Below are positions 46,079-55,851 of a stretch of DNA of 64,000 nt, one piece after another (positions within the stretch are counted from its first letter, which is position 1; the number at the start of each line of letters is the position of its first letter). The position numbers were made by a program, and so were the translations under genes. Origin of the DNA: Chiayiivirga sp. (GTDB lineage Bacteria; Pseudomonadota; Gammaproteobacteria; Xanthomonadales; Xanthomonadaceae); contig JALCLA010000002.1 in the NCBI GenBank assembly GCA_022647565.1, forward strand, positions 682,001-746,000, in the 5' to 3' direction. A model generated the notes under the pieces. It saw nothing but the letters and a program-made list of their open reading frames with translations. It searched no databases and was not told the DNA's origin.

Positions 46079-48341
46079 CCCTGTTCCGTTTCATTCTCGC
46101 CGCCGCGCTGGTGGCGTGTGCCTGGCCCGCGCGCGCCGCGGTCGACCCCGACGATCTGTTGCCGGTGCAGGAAGCCTTCGCGCTGAGCGCACAGGCCACC
46201 GAGCGCGGCCGGATCGAATTCCACTGGAAGATCGCGGACGGCTATTACCTCTACAAGCACCGCATCGCGGTGCAGCCGGTGGACAGCGGCTTCAAGTTCA
46301 ATCCGTTGGAACTGCCGCCGGGCGAAAAGAAGACCGACGAGTTCTTCGGCGAGGTTGAAACCTATCGCGGCGAGCTGCGGGCGGTGCTGACCGGCGCCGC
46401 AGCGAGCGGCGTGGCCGAGCAAGCCTTCAAGGTGCGCTACCAGGGTTGCGCCGACGTGGGCATCTGCTATCCGCCGCACCAGCAGACGATCACGGTAGCG
46501 CTGCCGGCAGAATCACTACTCCCTCCCCCGCCTGCGGGGGAGGGCGGGGGTGGGGGCGGATCGGAGCGTGAGGCGTCGGCCCAACTGTTGCCCCCATTCC
46601 AACCTTCCCCCGCAGTCGGGGGAAGGAGTTCGTCTGGCGACAATCCCTTGCAGCGCGCGCTCGGCGGCGGGATCGCGGCACCGGCCGCGGGCACCACCGA
46701 AGCGCTGCCGCTGCCCGAGGAGCAGGCGTTTGGTTTCGAAGCCATCGCCAGTTCCCCCACCGAACTGCTGCTGCGCTTCACGCCCGCGCCGGGCTATTAC
46801 CTGTATCGCGATCGTTCCAGCTTCCGCGTGGTGGGCGATGCCGACACCGGCCTGGCCGCGCCGCGCTGGCCGCCAGGCACGGCGCATCAGGACGAACACT
46901 TCGGCGAGGTGGTGGTGTACTTCGACCAGATCGAAGTGCCGCTGGCGCTGCGGCGCACCCGGGCCGAAGCCCAGTCGCTGAGGCTGGAAGCCACGTTCCA
47001 GGGCTGCCAGACCGACGGCATCTGCTATCCGCCGATGACGCGCAGTGTGGAGGTGGCCTTGCCGGCGGCTGCACCGGATCAGATCGTCTCCACCTCGGCC
47101 TTGCGGCGCGACGAGGGCAAGCCCGCAACCACGTCCTTGCTGCTCGCCCTGCTGCTGGCGCTGGGCGGCGGCCTCATCCTCAACCTGATGCCCTGCGTGC
47201 TGCCGGTGCTGTCGCTCAAGGCGCTGTCGCTGGCCGAGAGTGGGCGCAGCGGTGGCCACGCCAAGGCCAGCGCGCTCTGGTACACGCTGGGCGTGTTGGT
47301 GAGCTTCGCCGCGGTCGGCGGCCTGGCGCTCGCGCTGCGTAGCGCCGGCCTCGCACTGGGCTGGGGCTTCCAGTTGCAGCAGCCGGTGGTGATCGCGGCA
47401 CTGGCCTATGTGATGATCGCCATCGGCCTGAACCTGTCCGGCGTATTCCAGATCGGCACGGGCCTGCCGGAGCCGGCCAGCAGCTCACCGAACGCGGCGG
47501 CGCGACCGGCGATTTCTTCACCGGCGTGCTCGCGGTAGTGGTGGCCAGCCCCTGCACCGCACCCTTCATGGGCACGGCCCTGGCCTTTGCCTTCGCCGCA
47601 CCCACGGCGCTCGCCATCGGCGTGTTCCTCGCCCTCGGCCTGGGCCTCGCCCTGCCCTTCCTGCTGATCGGCTTCGTGCCCTCGCTGGCGCGTGCCTTGC
47701 CACGCCCCGGCGCGTGGATGGATACCTTCAAGCAGGTGCTGGCATTCCCGATGTACCTCACCGCGATCTGGCTGCTGTGGGTGCTGGGCAAGCAGCGCGG
47801 CGTGGATGCGATCGGCGTCGCGCTGGTGGGCCTGGTCGTCGTCGCCGCGGGCCTGTGGTGGTGGGGACGCTGGGCTTGCGCGCCGCGCCACTGGCGCGCG
47901 CCCTGGCGGTGCTGCTGATCGTGCTGGGCAGCGTCGGACTGTGGGCGGTATACGCCTTGCCGGCCGCGCCATCGCCAGGCGGTCGCCGAGCGGGGCGTCG
48001 CAACGCCTACTCGGCCGCGGCACTGGCGAAGCACCGCAGCGAGGGACGCATCGTGTTCGTCAACATGACCGCCGACTGGTGCGTCACCTGCAAGGCGAAC
48101 GAGAAACGCGTGCTGGCCACGCCCGAGTTCGCCGAAGCGCTGCAAACGAGCGGCGCGATCTACATGAAGGGCGACTGGACCACGGTGGACCCGGAAATCA
48201 CGCGCTTCCTCGAACAAGCACGGCGCGGTCGGCGTGCCCTTGTACGTGGTGTTCCCGAACGGCGGCGGCGAGGGCGAGGTGTTGCCCACGGTGCTGACTT
48301 CGTCGATCGTGGTCGACGCGCTGGCACGCGCGGCGCGCTGA
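46075..48341 (+). pseudogene. dsbD: thiol:disulfide interchange protein DsbD, interrupted by three frameshifts
   Basis: As given, the gene does not read through. The family order is clear: signal peptide, two DsbD-alpha-like domains (~residues 30-145 and ~205-345, each with a G-C-(A/Q)-x-D-G-I-C-Y-P-P type motif), the eight-helix membrane domain (N-L-M-P-C-V-L-P-V-L and S-P-C-T-A-P-F) and a thioredoxin domain (D-W-C-V-T-C-K). The frame shifts near 47465 (one base missing), near 47870 (one base missing) and near 48217 (one base extra), after which the frame ends at 48341. It would carry electrons from cytosolic thioredoxin to periplasmic DsbC and CcmG. The indels may be sequence errors or real loss. 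The linker between the two alpha domains holds an in-frame REP-pair element. Confidence 0.85.
46521..46626. repeat. REP-pair (BIME-like) element inside dsbD
   Basis: Two inverted arms: a perfect 10-bp stem at 46521-46544 and a perfect 10-bp stem at 46603-46626. The arms are imperfect inverted copies of each other over ~36 bases (C-rich run, loop, G-rich run, then GGGGTGGGG-like). A second copy lies at 58801-58905. Read in the dsbD frame it encodes a Pro/Gly/Ser-rich linker of ~35 residues. Confidence 0.8.
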
Positions 48342-48350
48342 GGCGACGGC

Positions 48351-48890
48351 GTGCGCTCGAACGGGCTGATTATTGCCTTGGCCGTGCTCGCCGGCGGACT
48401 CGGCCTCGTGGCGGGCGGGGCCTTCGATCGCGCGGTCGCGCCCGACGGCTCGCCCATTGCCCGCATCGGAGATCTCGCACCCGAGATCGCGCTACCCGAC
48501 ACCCAAGGCAGCCTGCGCCGTTTGAGCCAGCATCGGGGCCGCCCGGTGCTGGTGAACTTCTGGGCCAGCTGGTGCGGGCCGTGCATCGAGGAAATGCCGC
48601 TGCTCGACGACTTCGCCGCTGATCAGGCCGCCAACGGTACGCAAGTGCTGGGAGTTGCGCTGGATGAGCTGGAGCCGGTGCGCGACTTCCTGCAGCAGAC
48701 TCCGGTGCGCTATCCGAACCTGATCGAAGCCGCTGGCCGCACCGATAGTTCGGTGAAACTGGGAAACAGGCTCGCGGTCCTGCCGTTTTCGGCGTTGATC
48801 GCCGCCGATGGCCGCGTCTTGCGGCTGAAGACGGGCGCTTTCCGCGACGCCGAAGAGTTGCGGGCCTGGGGCACGCCGACCTCCGACTGA
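48351..48890 (+). CDS. TlpA-like membrane-anchored thioredoxin
   Basis: A 179-residue protein beginning with GTG. A TM anchor (~5-25) precedes a thioredoxin-like domain with W-A-S-W-C-G-P-C as the active site (~residues 71-78). It is a periplasmic disulfide reductase of the TlpA/ResA type. It follows dsbD by 9 bases and probably receives electrons from DsbD; a role in cytochrome c maturation is possible. No other start fits better. Confidence 0.85.
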   Translation: MRSNGLIIALAVLAGGLGLVAGGAFDRAVAPDGSPIARIGDLAPEIALPDTQGSLRRLSQHRGRPVLVNFWASWCGPCIEEMPLLDDFAADQAANGTQVLGVALDELEPVRDFLQQTPVRYPNLIEAAGRTDSSVKLGNRLAVLPFSALIAADGRVLRLKTGAFRDAEELRAWGTPTSD

Positions 48891-49036
48891 GGCACCTGCG
48901 AGGGTCGACCCTGGCCCTGTGCAGCGAATTCAAACGTTCGCTTCATGCGATCAAGTTCGGGCAAGTGGCTGGCAACGTCTGGACAACCCGCCGGAGCATC
49001 GTCCAGACTCCGCCCCTCGCACGGGGGGGAAACGTC

Positions 49037-49513
49037 GTGGCCAAGCTGCTGGTCCTGAATGGACCCAACCTCAATCTGCTTGGCAGCCGAGAACCCGGCA
49101 TCTACGGCACCGCCACCCTGGCCGAGATCGTGGCCGACCTGCGCGAACGCGCCACCGCGCATGGACTGGAGCTGGACGCGTTCCAGTCCAACGCCGAACA
49201 CGAATTGGTGAACCGGGTCCAGGCCGCGCGCGACGACGGCACCCGCTTCATCCTGATCAATCCCGCCGCTTTCACCCACACCAGCGTGGCGCTGCGCGAC
49301 GCACTGGCGGCGGTGGCGATCCCGTTCATCGAAGTGCATCTGTCCAACCCGCATGCGCGCGAGCCGTTCCGCCACAAATCGCTGTTCACCGACCTTGCGG
49401 TGGGCGTGGTGGCCGGCTTCGGACCCCTGGGCTACGGGCTGGCGCTGACCGCGGCGTGGCGACAGCTGGCCACGGCGCCGGCCGAACAGGCCGAGATCCA
49501 GACCGGAATCTGA
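49037..49513 (+). CDS. aroQ: type II 3-dehydroquinate dehydratase
   Basis: A 158-residue enzyme of the shikimate pathway that removes water from 3-dehydroquinate. It has [10 protein letters not shown], the active-site Tyr in G-I-Y-G, N-P-A-A-F-T-H and E-V-H-L-S-N. The GTG at 49037 is used because the family begins here and a G-rich ribosome binding site precedes it. It is the first gene of aroQ-accB-accC, a conserved order. Confidence 0.95.
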   Translation: MAKLLVLNGPNLNLLGSREPGIYGTATLAEIVADLRERATAHGLELDAFQSNAEHELVNRVQAARDDGTRFILINPAAFTHTSVALRDALAAVAIPFIEVHLSNPHAREPFRHKSLFTDLAVGVVAGFGPLGYGLALTAAWRQLATAPAEQAEIQTGI

Positions 49514-49569
49514 TCCTTTCCCTTTTCCGTCGGCCGCCTGTTGCGGCACGACCCGTTACGGAGGCCAAG

Positions 49570-50049
49570 ATGGACCTGCGCAAGATCAAGAAGCTCATCG
49601 ACCTGCTGGAAGAATCCAACCTCAGCGAGATCGAGATCAAGGAGGGCGAGGAGTCAGTGCGCCTGGCGCGCCATCCCAAGGTCAACCCGACGCTGATGGC
49701 CGCGCCGATGCCGGTGCACCACATTGCGCACGAGGCGCCGCGCGCGCCGGTGCAAGGCATGGCCTCGCCGGTGGAAGCCGCCACCGGCGGCCGGCCGCAG
49801 AGCAACCTGCCCGACGGCCACGTGATGCGCTCGCCGATGGTCGGCACGTTCTATGCCTCGCCCAACCCGGACGCACCGGCCTTCGTGAAGGTCGGGCAAG
49901 CGGTGAAGGCCGGCGACACGCTCGGCATCATCGAGGCGATGAAGATGTTCAATCCGATCGAGGCCGATGTTTCCGGCACCGTGACCGCGATTCTCGCCTC
50001 CAGCGGCAGTCCGGTGGAGTTCGATGAACCGCTGTTCGTGATCTCCTGA
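49570..50049 (+). CDS. accB: acetyl-CoA carboxylase biotin carboxyl carrier protein
   Basis: A 159-residue protein. The N-terminal helical region is [15 protein letters not shown], a Pro/Ala linker follows, and the C-terminal biotinyl domain has the biotinylated Lys in E-A-M-K-M (~residue 125). It carries CO2 on biotin for malonyl-CoA synthesis. It lies 56 bases after aroQ and 1 base before accC. Confidence 0.97.
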   Translation: MDLRKIKKLIDLLEESNLSEIEIKEGEESVRLARHPKVNPTLMAAPMPVHHIAHEAPRAPVQGMASPVEAATGGRPQSNLPDGHVMRSPMVGTFYASPNPDAPAFVKVGQAVKAGDTLGIIEAMKMFNPIEADVSGTVTAILASSGSPVEFDEPLFVIS

Positions 50050-50050
50050 C

Positions 50051-51424
50051 ATGCCCATGCTCGACAAGGTCGTCATCGCCAACCGCGGCGAGATCGCGTT
50101 GCGCATCCTGCGCGCCTGCCACGCGCTCGGGATCAAGACCGTGGCGGTGCATTCCACCGTCGATCGCAATCTCAAGCACGTGGCGATGGCGGACGAATCG
50201 GTCTGCATCGGCCCCGCGCCCTCGCCAGAGAGCTACCTCAATATCCCGGCCATCATCGCCGCGGCCGAAGTGACCGACGCGCAGGCGATCCACCCGGGCT
50301 ACGGCTTTCTCTCGGAGAACGCCGACTTCGCCGAGCGGGTGGAGAAATCCGGCTTCGTCTTCATCGGCCCCAAGGCCGACACCATCCGCCTGATGGGCGA
50401 CAAGGTCGAGGCGATCAAGGCGATGAAGTCGGCCGGCGTGCCCTGCGTGCCGGGCTCGGGCGGACCGCTGGGCGACGATGTCGCCACCAACACCAAGATC
50501 GCGCGCGAGATCGGATATCCCGTGATCGTGAAGGCGGCGGGCGGCGGCGGCGGACGTGGCATGCGCGTGGTGCATACGGAGATGGCACTGATGAACGCCA
50601 TCACCACGACCAAGGCCGAAGCCAAAGCCGCGTTCGGCAACGACATGGTCTACATGGAGAAATTCCTGGAGAACCCGCGCCACGTGGAAATCCAGGTGCT
50701 GGCGGACGGGCAGGGCCACGCGATCCACCTCGGCGAGCGCGATTGCTCGATGCAGCGCCGCCACCAGAAGGTGGTGGAGGAAGCGCCCGCGCCCGGCATC
50801 ACGGCGGAGCAGCGCACCGAAATCGGCCGCGTCTGCGTCGAGGCCTGCATCCGCATCGGCTACCGCGGTGCCGGCACCTTCGAGTTCCTGTACGAGGACG
50901 GTCGCTTCTATTTCATCGAGATGAACACCCGCATCCAGGTCGAGCATCCCGTCACCGAGATGGTGACCGGTGTGGATCTGGTACGCGAACAGCTATTGAT
51001 CGCCGCCGGCCGTCCGCTCTCGATCCGGCAGGAAGACATCGTATTGCGCGGGCACGCAATCGAATGCCGCATCAATGCCGAAGACCCGGAATCCTTCCTG
51101 CCCTCGCCCGGCCTGATCAAGCATTTCCATGCCGCGGGCGGCGCCGGCGTGCGGGTCGACAGCCACATCTACGAAGGCTATCGGGTACCGGCCAACTACG
51201 ACTCGATGATCGGCAAGCTGATCGTGCACGGCGCCGACCGCGCCCAAGCCATCGCGCGCATGCGCGTGGCACTGTCGGAAATGGTGGTGGACGGGATCAA
51301 GACCAACGTGCCGCTGCAGCAGCGCATCCTGGCCGACACCGGCTTCCAGCAGGGCGGGATGAACATCCACTACCTGGAAAAGCGGCTCAAGGAGCACAAG
51401 GAAAAGACGGTGGGGCTGGGCTGA
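50051..51424 (+). CDS. accC: acetyl-CoA carboxylase biotin carboxylase subunit
   Basis: A 457-residue ATP-grasp enzyme that carboxylates the biotin of AccB. It has [13 protein letters not shown], the Gly-rich loop [10 protein letters not shown], and [11 protein letters not shown] start two codons later (50057) is also possible. The stop lies 21 bases from the convergent metalloprotease gene. Confidence 0.97.
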   Translation: MPMLDKVVIANRGEIALRILRACHALGIKTVAVHSTVDRNLKHVAMADESVCIGPAPSPESYLNIPAIIAAAEVTDAQAIHPGYGFLSENADFAERVEKSGFVFIGPKADTIRLMGDKVEAIKAMKSAGVPCVPGSGGPLGDDVATNTKIAREIGYPVIVKAAGGGGGRGMRVVHTEMALMNAITTTKAEAKAAFGNDMVYMEKFLENPRHVEIQVLADGQGHAIHLGERDCSMQRRHQKVVEEAPAPGITAEQRTEIGRVCVEACIRIGYRGAGTFEFLYEDGRFYFIEMNTRIQVEHPVTEMVTGVDLVREQLLIAAGRPLSIRQEDIVLRGHAIECRINAEDPESFLPSPGLIKHFHAAGGAGVRVDSHIYEGYRVPANYDSMIGKLIVHGADRAQAIARMRVALSEMVVDGIKTNVPLQQRILADTGFQQGGMNIHYLEKRLKEHKEKTVGLG

Positions 51425-51445
51425 ACCCGACCGCACCGCCACGCG

Positions 51446-52795
51446 TCATTCGAAGCCGTGGCGGAAGATGCAGGTTCCGGCACAGGCGGGCGGCAACACG
51501 GTGAGGCAGGCCTGCTGCACGTTGGTCTGGATGCGCGCGTCGAGCACGCCTTGCTGCACCGGATGGAATTCGAGCAGCACCGGGCCACAGTTCGCGAAGC
51601 CGCTGCCCGACAGGTGGCAATAACTCATGATCGATCCGCGGCCGGACACGCTGTTGTCGGTCGGGCAGGATACCGGGCCGTTGTAGCACCCGCTCCCCGT
51701 CTCGAACGTAGTGCAGCGATCGATGGTGTTGCTCGACGCCGGCCGCGCGCCGGACATGGCGGTGCAGTGGGTGTGGTCCACGCCGAAGTTGTGCCCAAGC
51801 TCATGCCCGACGATGCCGACGTCGTTGGCCGCGGTGGCGCCGGCGAAGCGGAACACCTGCGTGACGCTGTAGTGGCCGAAGACATCGCTACCGAACACCG
51901 TCCCCTTGGCCGCGCAGTAGTTGCCCGATTCGAGCAGCCACGCGACGCCCGACGCGGAACTGGGGCTCGGGCTCTTGCCCGACAGGAACATGACGAAGGC
52001 ACGCGACAGCGCCGCCAGCGCCGGCGTGTCTTTCCAGAGCGCGGACACTTCGTTGAGCTGGACCGACGGGTCCGTGGAAGCGTAGCTGTCTGCGGCGACG
52101 CGCAGGAAGGTGTCGCCCTGGGCCAGGCGCACGTCCAGGTCGCGTTCGTAGTACACGTTCATCCCGACGAACAGTTCGGCGAGATAGTTGGTAGCCAAGG
52201 TCGTGTTGTTGGAGAACTTGCCCGACATCAACTCGTTGTCGGTGTCGACCGCGACCACGGCGCGGTACATCGCCACCTTGGCCGTGGCGATTGTCGCCGC
52301 CGGTGGCGCGGCCTCGGGTACCTTGTACCCGCGCGGCGCGGCCGCGCACTGGAAGGACGTGTCGGCCCCGTCGAGCGGACGGCTGGCTTCCACCGCGAGG
52401 CGCTGGCCATCGACCTCGCCTTCGAAGCGGCGTCCGCCACCGGCCGCGAACACGACACTGTGGAAGCGCTTTCCGTCCGGCTCGAGCACCAGATAGGCGC
52501 GCTCACCCAGACGGCGGTCGGACGTGGCGAAGAAACGCAGCGGGCTGCGCGGGAGCGGGCGCGCCTCGCCCTCGCCGCTATCCAGCCACAGGCGCGCGTG
52601 CTCGGCGTAAGGGTCAACGCGAACCAGAGTCACGAGATCCGGCCCCGACTTGCCGATGGTCACGCCGGGTCGGAACAGCTGCACCGAGTCCCCGACCTGC
52701 GCATCTTCCAGGCCGGCGCCGGGCACGTCGGATGCGACGCCCAGCCCCAAGGCCAGAATGGCGAGTGTCCACCCGCGTCCGCTCCACTGCGTCAT
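51446..52795 (-). CDS. secreted zinc metalloprotease (reprolysin/metzincin type)
   Basis: A 449-residue exported protein with a signal peptide (~1-26). The ~160-residue N-terminal region may be a prodomain. The metzincin motif H-E-L-G-H-N-F-G-V-D-H has His331, Glu332, His335 and His341. S-I-M-S-Y-C follows and supplies the Met-turn. Several Cys pairs suggest disulfides. The tail is C-I-F-R-H-G-F-E. The ATG at 52795 follows a strong ribosome binding site (GGGAGGTG). It is next to a second metalloprotease gene on the same strand. Both probably digest proteins outside the cell. Confidence 0.9.
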   Translation of the reverse strand: MTQWSGRGWTLAILALGLGVASDVPGAGLEDAQVGDSVQLFRPGVTIGKSGPDLVTLVRVDPYAEHARLWLDSGEGEARPLPRSPLRFFATSDRRLGERAYLVLEPDGKRFHSVVFAAGGGRRFEGEVDGQRLAVEASRPLDGADTSFQCAAAPRGYKVPEAAPPAATIATAKVAMYRAVVAVDTDNELMSGKFSNNTTLATNYLAELFVGMNVYYERDLDVRLAQGDTFLRVAADSYASTDPSVQLNEVSALWKDTPALAALSRAFVMFLSGKSPSPSSASGVAWLLESGNYCAAKGTVFGSDVFGHYSVTQVFRFAGATAANDVGIVGHELGHNFGVDHTHCTAMSGARPASSNTIDRCTTFETGSGCYNGPVSCPTDNSVSGRGSIMSYCHLSGSGFANCGPVLLEFHPVQQGVLDARIQTNVQQACLTVLPPACAGTCIFRHGFE

Positions 52796-52902
52796 GGCAC
52801 ACCTCCCGCATTGGCCATGGCGATGCACGCTACGCCAAACTACTCGCGTCTGCCATCACCGGGCATTCGGTGCCGTTCCCGTGCGAGGGCGCGCGCGAGC
52901 TC

Positions 52903-54840
52903 CTACTCGGCTTCGAACCCGCCGCGAAAGATGCAGTTGCCGGTGCACGCTTCCGCGCCCGGCACCTGGAAGCTGCCGACCAGGCTGACCCCGGAGTACG
53001 CGACATCGGCATCGATCAGCACGAAGTAGTTGCCGGCGTTCGGCGCCGGTGTGCTGCAGCTTTCGTTGTTGCCTATGAGAAAGGGCCGGCAATCGAAGGC
53101 GCTGGTGGTGGGCGGCGAACCCAATCGCACGTAGAGGTCGGCGTCGCCGGTTCCGCCCGAGATGGCGAAGAGCAGGTTGGTCGCGCCCGCCGGCACCTGC
53201 AGCGAGAACAGGCGCTGGCTGTCGAGCGCGCCCGAGAGCCCGCTGGCCGGCACGCCGTTGGCCAAGGGCATCGCCATCATCGCTGCTGTGGTGGCCGTTG
53301 CAATGCCCGAATAACCGCTGCGATTGCCGGCCATGTCGACCGCGCGCACGCGATAACGGTAAGTGGTGGAGGTCATCAGGCCGGTATCCATGAAACTGGT
53401 GCCGGAGCCTGAGGTGATCTGGGCAAAACTGTTGCAGCCGGCCCCCTGGCAACGCTCAAGTTCGTAACCTGCCACGCCGCTGCCGGCATCGGTCGACGCA
53501 TTCCAGCTCACGGTGATGGTATTGCCGCTGGCGCTGGCCCCGAGGTTGGCCGGCACGGTGGGCGCGGTGACATCGCCGCCGTTGGGCATGGGGTAGGCCA
53601 TGGCGGCGGCGGCGCGATCGTCTTCGCCGAGCGTGGCGCCGCGGCCGTCGCCGTGCGCGAAGGCGCGCATCGTCGCCTGGTTGAGCACGGCACTGCTGTT
53701 GCAGGCCGGGCTCTCGCTGTCGCCGCACGCATGACCGAAGGCGAGGCTGTGCCCGATCTCGTGGGTCAGCAATTCAGCGCCGTCGGCGCCGTTGTCGCCA
53801 TCCATGAAGCAGCCCGCTCCATCCTGGATCACGACGAACGCATCCGAACGCCGATACCAGAGTTGGCCATTCACGCTATGCGATGGCGTACCCGCGAACG
53901 AGCCACCGATCGCCAGGGTGCCGCCGCCATTGCAGTTGAACGAGCCACCGATGCGACCGGCAGGATCGTTCCAGCACACATGGCCGGCGAATCCGATGCC
54001 GGACTGCGGTGGGTTGTTGCAGATGACCGGGTTGGCCATGGTGCCGGCATACGTGGTCAGAATGCGGCTGTTGGGATCGTTGGTCCACGCAGCGAGCGCC
54101 TGCTGCACCGAAGCAAACTCGTCCGAAGCGGTGTTGGCCTGGCCCTCGGGGCCGGCCCGCCACACCAGAGTCTGGTCGCTGTCGAACTGGATCCAGCGTG
54201 CCGGGCCGGCCGGATTGAAACCGAACGTGGAGAAAGTGAACTTCGAGAAGGCTCGCGCCACCGGGGCTTCGCGCAGGTAATCGGGTGCGCGCTGCACACC
54301 ACGGGCACGATCGACCAGCCAGCGCTCGAAGGCCGCGGGATGGCGCGGCTGGTGGAAGCGCAGGGTATCGGCGTGCTTGCTCAGCTCGCGCGTGCCTTCC
54401 AGCGGTCGCACGTAGTAGGCCGCACCGTCGACCCGTTCGCGCCCGAACAAGCCGAGCGACAATTGCGACGCCTGCAGGGTGCCATCGGCGCGTTGCGTGT
54501 AGAACAGCAGGATTTCGCCGCCCGACATCAGGCGCGGCACACCGTCAATGATCAGGTTGCGATTGGGGGCATCCCAGGTGCCGGGCAGCACCAGAACCTG
54601 GTTCCCGGTCAGGCGCGGCCCAGCCAGGGTGCGCAGCACCCGCAGCTCGTAACGGGTTTCGCCCTCGCCGTCCTGCGCCGGGCGCGCACGTTCCACCCGC
54701 GCCGCGATCACGCCCTCGGCGCCGTCGAACAGGTCCGCGTCCGACATCATCACGTAACTGTAGGCACCGGCCACGCCCGGGACCAGCAAGAGCAGCATCC
54801 ACGCGCCGAGTGTCCATCGCTTGCCCATGGTGCGTTTCAT
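52903..54840 (-). CDS. secreted matrixin-like metalloprotease with FN3 and PPC domains
   Basis: A 645-residue exported protein with a signal peptide (~1-26, G-V-A-G-A). The catalytic domain (~220-400) has H-E-I-G-H-S-L-A-F-G-H with His360, Glu361, His364 and His370; the usual Gly of this motif is Ala. A fibronectin type III domain follows (~425-515, P-T-V-P-A-N-L), then a pre-peptidase C-terminal domain (~530-630, D-A-D-L-Y-V). The tail is C-I-F-R-G-G-F-E-A-E. The ATG at 54840 gives a clean signal peptide. It is probably an extracellular protease. The PPC domain is usually removed after secretion. Confidence 0.88.
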   Translation of the reverse strand: MKRTMGKRWTLGAWMLLLLVPGVAGAYSYVMMSDADLFDGAEGVIAARVERARPAQDGEGETRYELRVLRTLAGPRLTGNQVLVLPGTWDAPNRNLIIDGVPRLMSGGEILLFYTQRADGTLQASQLSLGLFGRERVDGAAYYVRPLEGTRELSKHADTLRFHQPRHPAAFERWLVDRARGVQRAPDYLREAPVARAFSKFTFSTFGFNPAGPARWIQFDSDQTLVWRAGPEGQANTASDEFASVQQALAAWTNDPNSRILTTYAGTMANPVICNNPPQSGIGFAGHVCWNDPAGRIGGSFNCNGGGTLAIGGSFAGTPSHSVNGQLWYRRSDAFVVIQDGAGCFMDGDNGADGAELLTHEIGHSLAFGHACGDSESPACNSSAVLNQATMRAFAHGDGRGATLGEDDRAAAAMAYPMPNGGDVTAPTVPANLGASASGNTITVSWNASTDAGSGVAGYELERCQGAGCNSFAQITSGSGTSFMDTGLMTSTTYRYRVRAVDMAGNRSGYSGIATATTAAMMAMPLANGVPASGLSGALDSQRLFSLQVPAGATNLLFAISGGTGDADLYVRLGSPPTTSAFDCRPFLIGNNESCSTPAPNAGNYFVLIDADVAYSGVSLVGSFQVPGAEACTGNCIFRGGFEAE

Positions 54841-54914
54841 GCGAGGCTTCCCCGTTCCGGCTTTCACGCGGAGAATACGCCTCCCGCGCCAAGGCGGCGT
54901 GAATGCACACCGGC

Positions 54915-55826
54915 ATGCCCTTCCTCGAACTTTCCCTGCCCTGCCGCGACGCCGACCAGGCCCGACTCGAACACGCGCTCGAGGACGTCGGCGCATTGTC
55001 GGTGACGATGATGGATGCGCACGCGCAGGCACCGGACGAGCAGGCGATCTTCGAGCCCGGCGTGGGCGAGCAGCCCCTCTGGCGCGAAATGACGGTCACC
55101 GCCCTGTTCGATGCCGCCGCCCGGCCCGACCTGGTGCTGCAGGCGCTGGCCGCCTTCGACGACGAACTCGACCTGTCGCAGGCCAGCTTCCGCGAGGTGG
55201 CCGACCAGGATTGGGAGCGCGCCTGGCTCGACCAGTACCGCCCGATGCGCTTCGGGCGGCGCCTGTGGATCACGCCCTGGAACCTCGAACCCGAGGACGC
55301 CGGCGACGACGCCGTGATCGTTCGACTCGACCCCGGGCTGGCGTTCGGCACCGGCACGCATCCGACCACGGCGCTGTGCCTGGAATGGCTGGATGCGCTG
55401 GCCGATGCCGGCGAACTCGCGCAACGTGAAGTACTCGATTTCGGCTGCGGCTCGGGCATCCTCGCGATTGCCGCACTCAAGCTCGGCGCAGCGCGTGCGA
55501 TCGGCGTGGACAACGACCCGCAGGCGGTGATCGCCTCGAACGACAACGCCACGCGCAACGGCGTGGGCGAGCGACTGCAGGTATTCCTGCCGGACCAGGA
55601 ACCGGCGACAAGCTATCCCGTGGTGGTGGCGAACATCCTCGCCACAGCGCTCGATGCCCTCGCACCCACCCTCGCGCAACGCGTGGCACCGGGCGGACGC
55701 ATCGCCCTGTCCGGCATCCTGGCCGGGCAGGAGGGCGAACTGCTGGCGCGCTATGCGGAGTGGTTCGACGACCTGCGCGCGGTGCAGCGCGAGGACTGGA
55801 TCCGCATCGACGGTCGTCGGCGCTGA
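54915..55826 (+). CDS. prmA: ribosomal protein L11 methyltransferase
   Basis: A 303-residue SAM-dependent methyltransferase. The start at 54915 gives M-P-F-L-E-L, the usual family opening; an ATG at 54903 adds four residues. Features: [12 protein letters not shown], the SAM loop [11 protein letters not shown], and V-V-A-N-I-L-A. It trimethylates ribosomal protein L11. It lies divergent from the FN3-PPC metalloprotease gene. Confidence 0.95.
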   Translation: MPFLELSLPCRDADQARLEHALEDVGALSVTMMDAHAQAPDEQAIFEPGVGEQPLWREMTVTALFDAAARPDLVLQALAAFDDELDLSQASFREVADQDWERAWLDQYRPMRFGRRLWITPWNLEPEDAGDDAVIVRLDPGLAFGTGTHPTTALCLEWLDALADAGELAQREVLDFGCGSGILAIAALKLGAARAIGVDNDPQAVIASNDNATRNGVGERLQVFLPDQEPATSYPVVVANILATALDALAPTLAQRVAPGGRIALSGILAGQEGELLARYAEWFDDLRAVQREDWIRIDGRRR

Positions 55827-55839
55827 GCGATCACCTCGC

Positions 55840-55845
55840 TACACT
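55840..55845 (+). promoter_or_regulatory. candidate -10 box, leaderless start
   Basis: TACACT ends 6 bases before the ATG at 55852. No ribosome binding site fits. The transcript of the DUF3426 gene probably starts at its ATG. Confidence 0.4.
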
Positions 55846-55851
55846 GTGGCC

